From Reticulitermes lucifugus (taxonomy: Eukaryota > Arthropoda > Insecta > Blattodea > Rhinotermitidae), in assembly GCA_026260175.1 (NCBI GenBank), contig JAKCWW010006525.1:1-26644 (forward strand): DNA of 26,644 nucleotides, read 5' to 3'. The translations under genes were made by a program, and so were the position numbers. The notes below the pieces were generated by a model, which made no database searches, had not been told where the DNA came from, and saw only the letters and a list, made by a program, of their open reading frames with translations. Shown in pieces: positions 9,614-19,300 of this stretch (positions are counted from its first letter, which is position 1; each line of letters starts with the position of its first letter).

Positions 9614-9991
9614 TTACAAGATACTGGATATTGAAAGAGGAAGCACTAGATCGCACCCTGTGGATAACTCGCTTTGGAAGAGGCTACGGGCCTGTCGTAA
9701 GACAGAATGAATGAATGAACCTTCTTGGCTCCAAGTCAGCGACACTGTTGCACAACCCTGGTTGTTAATCATCATGTGATCCAACGTTGCCTGCAAAAGT
9801 GTCTTTCTTTGCCATCTATGTGGGAGTAAACACAGCCACTGAGCGCCGGCTGCAGTAACGCACGTAGGCGCCGCGTTTGGCGCCACAAGATCATGTTTCG
9901 AGTGGTCCATTGAACCTTCTCCGCAGTGTCCGTGAGCTTGCATACCAGTGTTTACCATTTGATTCATTATTTCCTCTGATCCATCCAACAC
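9614..9991 (-). other. CpG-rich segment with a 125-codon frame, probably a dispersed repeat
   Basis: The minus-strand frame begins MLDGSEEIMNQMV and includes MQAHGHCGEGSMDHSKH, then LTWSQEGSFIHSVLRQ and ends in a Leu/Ser-rich tail. It contains CpG-rich sequence (GGCGCC twice near 9865-9885) unlike its surroundings. The second half resembles, from memory, spurious proteins predicted repeatedly in insect genomes, which points to an interspersed repeat. The Met/His-rich start could instead be a first exon, but no downstream exon was found. Low certainty either way. Confidence 0.35.
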
Positions 9992-10261
9992 GCAGAATAT
10001 TCTAACTTTATGTTTTACGGATTACAATTTATTGCATGTTATTACTAAATCACATTTTGTTATAGCACATACCGCAGAGTACTATGTAGAACTGATAGGA
10101 AATGTCATACATTTAACTCGTCAGTTTTCTGAAGTGAGGTTAGGTGTGCTTGCATGTGAACATCATTTCCACAGAATTATAGCATGCCTACTTGAGAGGC
10201 TGAGTTATTTGAACGTATAGTTTGACGCCGCGAGTAACAGGGAGATTATTCGTATACAACA

Positions 10262-10364
10262 ATGGCAACTCTGGAACTGAAGGACACAAAAACCGCACCG
10301 GATCCTATTCATACATATCCAAAAAGCGTTCGAAATGCATTAACACCCCTTGTGATAGACAATG
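10262..10364 (+). CDS. Arp5: Arp5 exon 1 (coding)
   Basis: It encodes [15 protein letters not shown] to LVIDNG in 34 codons plus one base and ends AATG before gtgagt. The APDP motif and the LVIDNG start of the nucleotide-binding loop are as in other Arp5 proteins. The intron after it is only 82 bp. Confidence 0.93.
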
Positions 10365-13300
10365 GTGAGTGTATTGATCCTGAAAGTGTAGTATAAATTC
10401 CATTTTGGAATATGATTTTTATGATCTCTTTTCTATATTTCATTAGGGTCATATCAATGTCGAGTTGGTTGGGCAACGCAGAAAGAACCTTTGCTTATAT
10501 TCAAGAATTTAATTGCAAAACCAAGGAAGGAACGTGGCAAAAAGGTAATGGAATAAGAGCAGAGGTGTATGAAATAATGGTGAAAGTATTACTTGGGTAC
10601 GTACTCCCACATGTGCAGTTGATTAAAAGCTGAAATGTAAACCAACGTAAAACTAACCCAAACAATATTTTAGACACGATTTATTCGTCACTCGAACTGC
10701 TTCATTTAGGAAATGAATGGTTGGTTCTTATACTAATTTGGCAGGAATTAAGTGATTTGTGGTTCTCACAAAAGTGTTACAGAAGATTGAAGTCTTATGG
10801 GATATAATGGTGTCATTGGGCGAGTAGTTACCTACATTGCAAAGGACTGTAGTGCCTTCATCTTCAGTGTGAAGCACTCGAAGAAAAATAGCCATGTGGG
10901 AAAAATGTGGGTCTTACATTGGTAGTTATCCTGGTCAGTTGATGACCAAAGGGTGGCAAGCCAATAGGTGGAGTTCGTTAGTAGGAAGGATCTCAGTGTC
11001 CTAGTGTGGGCCCTGAAAAAGGGACTTTGTTTGATGCTGTATGATTGAGCTGGTCAAAATCCAGTAACCAACGGAAGAGCTAGCAGGTAAGGGTTGTGAT
11101 TCAGGCAAAACTGGGAATGTGTTGTGATAATGAAACAAAGTGAATATAAATGGGTGAATTAAATATTGATTCCAAAGAGGTGAGAGGCCCTTAAAAGTGC
11201 CACAACTGGATACAGGTGCATGAGATGAGGAAGACATAGTGGCCCAGGGTTCATTGGAATCATGTGATATCAACTAGGGCAATGTGGGATTTTGAGATAT
11301 AGGACAAACAGAGGAAAACAGGAGGCATCCAAGGAAGGAGAGAACATAGGTATTTAGCCCTGAAAATGTCTGTGAGCTACGCAACCATCTTGGAAAGGCC
11401 TACACTCTGAGGGAGTGAATGAGAGACTTATATGACCCACTTATGATCAGGCCATCCTCCATGTTCCTGTTGTTGGGATAAAGCTCAGTCACAATCACCT
11501 TCCCAATGGTCCAGTCCATGTAGAAGGGTTTGATGTTGGATTTTGATGCAATGATCATAGTTGCATCTGTGCTGTGCCTCTGCTGACTTGTCAGTTGTCT
11601 GAGCCAGATGTGTCAGTGGTATTCTTTCACCCTGGTCCCAATGGACTAGCATGTCTGTCCAATGTAGACCTGACCACATTCACAGGGGATGCTGTACACA
11701 CTTGGGGTCTTCAGCCGCTGGTTGTCCTTCACAGAACGAAGGCAGCTGGAGACTGTGGAAAGCAGGCCAATGGTTTTTGATGTTGTGCTTGGACAGCATT
11801 CTTCTAGTCTGGATGAAGGTCATATGGACAACAGGAAGGTCACAGGGTGGTTTCTCACTAGGTCTAGTAGTCCTCACAGGTGGATTGAGGGCTCAACATA
11901 TCCACTTCTGGCTGTATCCGTTTTCCCTGAAAGTGGACCTGATCATCATGGAGACTTGTGGCCTGTTTGTTTGAAGGGTGGTAATGTGATCCACAGTTTA
12001 CAGAGCTTGCTGTGGGTGGGTTTTCAGTAAACCTTGTGGCCCAGTGAGGTAATGGGTCTCCTGTAATGGATGTCAAGGAAAGGAGGGTGGTCATCTCTGT
12101 CCATCTCCATGCTGAATTGGACATTCTGGTGGACACTATTCAAGTGGTCCAAGAACCCTCGCACTCCTCCCCCATTCAGCTCACCAGCTTCTCCAGCCAT
12201 CTGCTACCCAAAACAACTCTACCCTATATAGCACCCACTTTTTCACTGCATGACTGTTCTTGAACTGCTTTACCCTTAAGATGAAGGCACTAAAAACCTT
12301 AAAAGTTTTTGGGACTACTTGCCCACTGACACAACATTGCATCCAAGAAGACTTGAATCTTCAACCTTTAGGAGGAATTGTGTATGGAACATGTTTTGTA
12401 ACACAGCTATCAACAACTCTTTAAGTGAAAACCATCATTAATGTATTTCTTTTTGTGGTATTATGTATGAGGCACAGAGATTTCATATATACTGAAGGAC
12501 TGGAAAAATTACAGCAAAATTCTGTTAATCTAACTCGCACAGGACCAGACAGGTGCCGAATTATCAAATATTCCGGCTTATCAGACGGTACCTATACTGA
12601 CTGAAGTTCTTACAGGTAATGGATTGTAGACAGAAACTGGTGCTGTTCATTAGAATGCAGTATGATTTGACTGCTAGAAAAATGCAAATTCTTATCAACT
12701 TTCAAAGTTCATCCTTAATTTGCCATCATATCTGAATAAAAATGCATCTAAAATATTTGTGTGTGCAGGATGGAGAGACTCAAGTAGGAAATGATATCAC
12801 CAATATTGAAGCAGTCCGATTCCAGCTCAAAACTCAGTTTGATCGAAACGTTGTAACACACTTTGAGGCTCAAGAACAGGTGTTTGACTACATGTTCACA
12901 CATCTGGGGATTGACACTGAAGGTCATGTTAATCACCCAATAGTTATGACAGAGGCATACCTCAATCCAAACTATTCACGACATTGTAAGTCATTTTATG
13001 TTGTATATTTAATTGCATTATAATAAACAGCAATCTGTGGAAAGATGTTTCTAACATGGATGCTGCGATCTTAAATGTAAGGGAAACTTGTGCATTATGA
13101 TAAAACGTCAGTGGTGAGTTTATTGTATAGAAAAAGTATGTACAGGGGGACCAGCAAAGTGCAGCAGGAGGAAGTTATGTTGCATGGGCCAAACCTGCAC
13201 TAGAACATCAAAGTTTTGCTTTTTTCCCCTTCAGTAAATGGAATGTTGGTGGTCCATATAGTACAGTTCTGCTTTCAGAGAGCTCGTGCTTGAATCAAAA

Positions 13301-16300
13301 ACTTAAAAAAAATCATTTGACTGGCAAATTATTTCCCACTAATTAAATATTCTAACTACATATTACATATGTTGCCTGGTTTATCTTTATTAACCAGCTG
13401 CTAATGCTTGTATGGCATAACCTCATAACTGTAAAAAAATATAATAATATTCCACATTTCTTATTTAAAAGTATGGACTATGCTGCTTGGGTGTGATGAT
13501 CAAATACCTCTCTGGTCAGACAACCCACTCACACCTAAAATCTCTGCTGGACACAGTTGTGAGCTGCTTCAATTCAGTTCACATTGCTTCCTATTTCCCT
13601 ACTGTTCAGTTTAATATCATTCTTTCATTTCATTCTTGGTCTTGAACATTTTTGCTTTCTGAGAGGTATCCTATCCAATATTTTAATTATTTATGAAACA
13701 AAAATTCATGCATCATGTTCATATAATTTAATTTCCATTACATGTTCCAGTCACTTCACAACATTGTGTATTAATGTAACATAACACTATGCATTTGGTA
13801 GTCACTGTGAGGCAGTGACTATGCTCGCATGCCTCATTATGGTACAGTTACACCAAAACACATAGCATTATGTGTGTTTGTATAGTTTATTCTCTGTATG
13901 TGAATTGATAATACAAATTCTCACCTCCAGATGAAATTTCCAAAGGTATTTCATATTAGACTGTATGCTGTGTCAGATATGATACCTTCTTTTACTTTAC
14001 TTTTCCCTGTCAGTGAAGAATTAGAAAAGAAAATGTTACATATAATTAATAATATTTTGATATGTCAACAATATAATTTCATAATTTAACACTTAAAACT
14101 AACAGTACTTTTCATATTACAGTGATGTCTGAACTTTTATTTGAATGTTACGGAGTTCCAAGTGTGTGTTATGGTGTAGACGGTGTATTTAGTTTCCGAT
14201 ATAATCATCCAAAGTGTTCTGCTGCCTTGATCATAAACTGTGGGTATCACACAACTCATATTTTGCCTGTGATAAACAATCAAGTAGATCCAACACGAAG
14301 CAGACGGATCAATGCAGGAGGTATTCATATCATGAACTACCTGCATAGGTTGCTACAACTGAAGTACCCAGCTCACTTTGCAGCCGTTACTCCAAGTAGG
14401 GCAGAGGTATGTGTAAGTTAAATTTACCTGAGTCTAATTTTCTCTGCTTTTCCACAACTTATTTCATACAGCATGTTAAATGGGTTCCTTGGCACCCCAG
14501 CATGGCATGTCCTCAGGTTGCAGATGGAGAAAATGTCTCAAGGTATGGAGAATAGCTGAAAATATATTGAATAAGCAATTAGAGACAGCTGAAGAGGGGT
14601 GATAATTTAGCTTGGAAGTTGTGAAACTTTTACAGAAATCTCAGAATGGGACACTTTTTAGAATGACCTAAGAAACGTTGGAAGGATCTTAGAATTCATA
14701 CAAGGAATGTCACGATTTTGGGCATCACTGGTTGTGGAGTGAATGACATATAATTAGGATAGAGTATGAACACAGGAAGTTACATTGCCTAGTAAGCGTA
14801 ACTGTGAAAGAGGAAATATTTGTTAACCATGTAGAAGGGAGCAATGACCATAGATTTAGGACCGGCTTTTTAGTGATGATATATCTTGAAACTGAAGTTA
14901 CAGAAGAGCATGTTAATGATATCATACTTGATCCTTCATGGGGAATTAGTAATGACAATGAGGTGATATTAGTGAACACATCCAAAACCCTGAGTCACAT
15001 CTAAGCCACACTACTGGCTATACTGACTGAAGTTTTTCATGGCTTTTCTCATTCTGTCCAGATCAAATCTGAAGTAGTACCATCAGACAGACGATGCCAT
15101 CACCTTCAAAATTCTTATCTACTCTCCACTTAATACCATTTTCTTATCTTACTTGATGCTGTATAACCTTTGTTATTAAAAAACTGCCATTAAATAACCT
15201 AAGAATCAGCCAACAGTGAAAGTAAAAATGATATAATTTAAACAAACTTGTTCCATCCTGTTACTGCTGTTGCAGCAAGCAGTGCTTTACAGGTCACTTA
15301 CACAATTTCTTTCAAACCCTGTCTTTTTAGGAACTTCTTCATGGACAGACATTTATAGCTGTGAATTACCAAGAAGAATTAAATCGTTGGGCAGATTCAG
15401 ACCACTATGATGATAATGTGCGACGCATTCAGTTACCTTATACTGTCCAAGCAGTTACACCAGGTCTTACACCTGAACAACAAAAGGAACGGCGTAAGGA
15501 GTTAGCAAGAAGACTCATAGAGATAAATGCACGCAAACGAGAGGAAAGGGTAAGACTGCAACCTTAACCTTGTCTTGTTGAAACATTCTAAAAGATGGTT
15601 CTTGTCTCCAAGATTACACACCACATCTTTATCACAAAGATTCATTGTGTTCATGTTTAGGGAAGTGATCAGTGTTTGTTCTGAGAACCAAATGAACCCA
15701 CATAAATAAACCCTGCAGATGAAGTGCAATGTTATTTAACATTATAGTAAGCAGTACACATAGTTACTACTGCCCTACAAAAGGATGAACTACTGCCAAA
15801 AACACAAATTATGCATAAGTCATGAAAAAGGTCATTGACGAAGTAAAGCAAAGCAAAGTTGTTCCTGTTCATGTCATGTAAGCATACAGGGTAGTGGATC
15901 TGTAGCTCCATGCATTATTAACATTGGCACTGGATGAAAGTGAGTGGTCAGCTTCACACCCCAAACTGTTTTTCCATGGAGAAAGAGCCCCTTGGTACCC
16001 ACTAAGTAGGAGGCTGGATGGGCTCCACAGCCAGTCTCAGACACTTCAGAGAAGATAAAAATGTCTTGGCCATACCGGAAATCAGACCACTTCCTTCACT
16101 CTCCAACCTGTAGTCAAGTTACAGTACCAACTGAGCTGTCGTGCTCCATACATTATTAACAGCATTAAGTTTATGTGTACCTAACATCAATTATTTTGAT
16201 CACCTAAGCACATTATGATTTTTCAGTCACACCATATAGCAAGGTAATCATATTTTGCAACTTAATTTTAAAATATGCTAAGAACCATTACTTCGTACAT

Positions 16301-19300
16301 ACAGCAACAAAATTTAATGAGTGATCCTAATGAATCTTTACATAAAAGCTGGCAGAGGATGAGGAACAGTTGAACCAACTTCTGGCTGCTCAAGACTTAG
16401 AAGAGGGAGAAGAAAATGAATTTCAGGTAAGAGTCTGAGAATGTACAAAATAGAACAACAGAAACACATGAAATCTGGATGTTTAAAAATGTGTGTTTTT
16501 ACAGAAAATATTGGATTTTTATGAGTTATCTGATGGAAATGATCTGCAGAAGCTGATAAGCCAACTTCAGGCCAGAATTGAAAGAACAAAGCAGAAAATA
16601 GCTGCAGCAAACACTGCTGAAGACACTGTCACAGAGGTAACAATAAATGTTTCAGACATGCAGTAACTATGAGAAATATTGTAATGAGGGAACTCTGATT
16701 TAGTTCATGCACTTTCTTACAGGATCCTAAGCCCAAAACTGTAAAACAAATTCTGAAACCTAAGGACCAAGAAGATTTTGAAACATGGATTGCAGGAATA
16801 AAGCAAAAGAGGTGAGAGAATGTTGCAGAACTCATTTCATTTTGACATATAGTTAACTCCATGGTACAGAGGGTTTTCCATGAAATGCTGATGATGTGTC
16901 ATCATCATCATCATCATCATCATCATCACTTGGTTAACAAGAAATGTCCTGCTTGTATGCAACCTCAAATTTCATCACTGTATTTACAAAATCGTCTCAA
17001 AAACACTGTCCTCCTTCAGTTTCAACCAGTCCACATCTTTACACCCTATAATATCCATTTTCAAATCCTGCCATTTAGGCCTATGTTGGGCTAGTGTTTA
17101 TACAGCATTTAATCCAACAACTGCATAATTAGCAAACAATCATTTGTCACTTTACAATGTGCCTCCAACATATTTCAGCCAGGCCGGGATAGTGTAGTCG
17201 GGATAGCAACTTGCTACAGGCTGGATGGCCCAGGGATCAAATTCTGGTGGGGGCACCATTTTCCACACCCATCCAGACAGGCCTCTGGGGCCCACCCAGC
17301 CTCCTGTACAATGGGTTCCAGGTCTCTTTTCCGGGGATAAAGTAGCCAGGACATAGTGTTGACCACCCACCCCCAACTAGCCAAGGTTGAAGAAAGAGTA
17401 GAGCTATACCTCTACTCCCTCTCTGGGCCTTCATGGCCTATTCTAGGATGAACTTCACCTTTTTTGCATGTTTCAGCCTTAGCGTGGCTATCGTCAGGGA
17501 GGTATCCAACAAAGGAATACAATAATGGCAGATTCTTTAACAGAATCTGCCATTATTGTATTCCTATGTTGGAGCCCTCCCTGATAATGGCCATGTTAAG
17601 GCCGAAACATGTAGGAGGCACATTTTGAAGTGTTCAGTTCTTGGATTAAATGCTGTGTAATCAGTATATTGCATGGAGCACGGAAAACATTAAACCTGGG
17701 CTCGTGGTTTTCTGACGAAAACTCCTTGTACCTATTTCTCGTACTGAAATGTACAGGGGATTCACATGAAGTGTTTAGACTGCTGAATGTTCACATCTTT
17801 CAGGATGTATGCTTAATGAGATAAATTAAATAAAGTAAATTATTGCAGAGGGACTTTTAGAATGAGTGTGACAACTGAGGTACACAATATTTCTTTATCG
17901 GAAGACCTAATGGGAAGAAACCTTTTAGGATATCCAGGTAAAGATGAGAGGATAATATTAAAATCAGATTGATACTTTGGTTATTTAGTGACACCTTTTC
18001 AGCTGCATAGGTGTGTTGAAAAAGAAGTGATTGTGACCTACTGGAAGGCAACTTCTATCATTTGTATTTAGGGACTGACAAAAACCCACAACAAATTTTG
18101 GTTTGGATCTCAAAGCTAAGATTTAGTTGAATCCCAGAGAAACAGGATGTGAAAATGTGGATTGGATTGAAATGTTTTGGGATAAATCCACTGGTAAACG
18201 TGAATATCAGAATGAATGTTCAAGTTGTATGAAAGAAGGACATTTCTATCAGCTGCTTGAGAAAGACTCTGAAAGGACCAGTACCTTCAGAAATTGATGC
18301 AAATTTTTAAGGCAAGAAATTCTGGAGAGACGCAATGCCCGACGTCAGCGTCGACAGGACATGGCCAAGCGGCGTACAGCAGCTGCCCAGGAACGTATGA
18401 GGCTCATCAGTCAGCTTGCACGTAAGGAGAAGCGGGATGATAACTTTGGTATGCGTGATGAGGACTGGGATGTCTACAAAGCAATAAATAAGGTACTAAC
18501 TACCATATGCACCTGTAGGATTGGAGACATGATAGACATATTACATTTTAATTCACTGCACACATCTAGTACATCCACACATGCCAGCTTGTGCCCTACT
18601 GTCAGCACCAGCTGATCATTTTTCAGCAAAACAATGCATGTAAACCATTATAACAGTAATCAGGCACTCTATTTGACTAATTTTAATCAGATTTTCCATG
18701 CTTATCTTCTGAAATCAAGTAGTGCTTCAGTAAGAGGTACCTTAGGAATTATATTCTTTGTGCAGGAAAACATGCTTTGCTAGATGCCATAATGGCTTCA
18801 CAAATTTTAGTCTCTTTAAATTTTTTTTTATTTTGTGTCAATTATGTGTTTGTCATGATGCTAATCTTCAGTAGGATCATGAGCCAATGATGTGTACTGT
18901 GAAATAACTTACTAGTTCTTAAATTTGACCAGGGCAAAAGCAGGTTTCCTTGATTAGTGTCTGAGCTGCAGAAGGAAGCACCTCCCTGCCATGAATCTGT
19001 TAACCAAGACACTTTGTTAAATTAACATTACTGAAACAGTGAAGACTGAAAATAGCACCAATAAAAATCACTTGGTGTCTGAACTCTGTACATCATGTTG
19101 TATTTAGAAAATAACACATATCAGAAACTTGATCTGTTCCCATCCTCAGGTGAAAGTACGATGATGCATTTACTAGGAATGTTCAACAGAATCAGTAAGA
19201 GGCCCAGTGACAGGGAATAGCTCGTGCTGCTGGGCCCAGCTGAGTGTCTCCCTACTGCTTTACCTGAGGACAGGAATATATCTAATTGTTGAAATACAGT

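Larger units (their letters stand above)
7913..10261. promoter_or_regulatory. Divergent intergenic region between RPA2 and Arp5 (2.35 kb)
   Basis: The two start codons face away from each other, so both promoters must lie here. I could not assign a TATA box or initiator. Contents are a degenerate SINE 3' fragment (8432-8531), a compound microsatellite (8871-8981), a CpG-rich segment with a minus-strand frame (9614-9991), and otherwise AT-rich sequence. The region 8140-8400 has a moderately CpG-containing plus frame with no recognisable domain. Confidence 0.5.
10780..12400 (-). mobile_element. Degraded Penelope-like retroelement with inverted terminal repeats
   Basis: Minus-strand translation, with shifts and stops, gives Penelope reverse-transcriptase C-terminal blocks near 12160-11990 ([33 protein letters not shown]). 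A GIY-YIG endonuclease block [16 protein letters not shown] lies at 11709-11645, then [13 protein letters not shown] near 11480. RT followed by GIY-YIG is diagnostic of Penelope-like elements. The catalytic YxDD part is missing, so the copy is truncated and broken. The ends (10783-10925 and 12225-12370) are inverted copies of each other, sharing GAAGATT.AAGTCTT and TAGTGCCTTCATCTT, as in the pLTRs of this group. It lies antisense to Arp5. Confidence 0.82.
10545..12768. other. Arp5 intron 2 (2,224 bp)
   Basis: The intron contains a degraded Penelope-like element (about 10780-12400) and a partial MITE-like end at 12512-12600. Many overlapping frames on both strands in 11485-12263 are shadows of the dead element. 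Confidence 0.75.
16812..18311. other. Arp5 intron 8 (1,500 bp)
   Basis: The intron contains a CAT microsatellite, a tRNA-type SINE (17179-17465), an adjoining 145 bp palindrome (17467-17611), and about 480 bp up to exon 9 in which I recognise nothing. Confidence 0.65.

Noticed and set aside
10412..10633. 73-codon plus-strand frame over Arp5 exon 2
   Set aside because: It is in a different frame from the Arp5 reading; the exon 2 frame matches the actin phosphate-1 region and joins exons 1 and 3.
11485..12263. Many overlapping frames of 60-113 codons on both strands
   Set aside because: They are shadows and broken frames of the dead Penelope-like element. Only the RT and GIY-YIG motifs carry meaning.
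16861..17094. Poly-His plus-strand frame
   Set aside because: It comes from the CAT microsatellite.
17152..17434. Gly/Pro-rich minus-strand protein
   Set aside because: It is the antisense of a tRNA-derived SINE.
17857..18311. Possible extra Arp5 exon or decayed coding repeat before exon 9
   Set aside because: Stops occur in all frames and exon 8 joins exon 9 directly in phase with family-like sequence.
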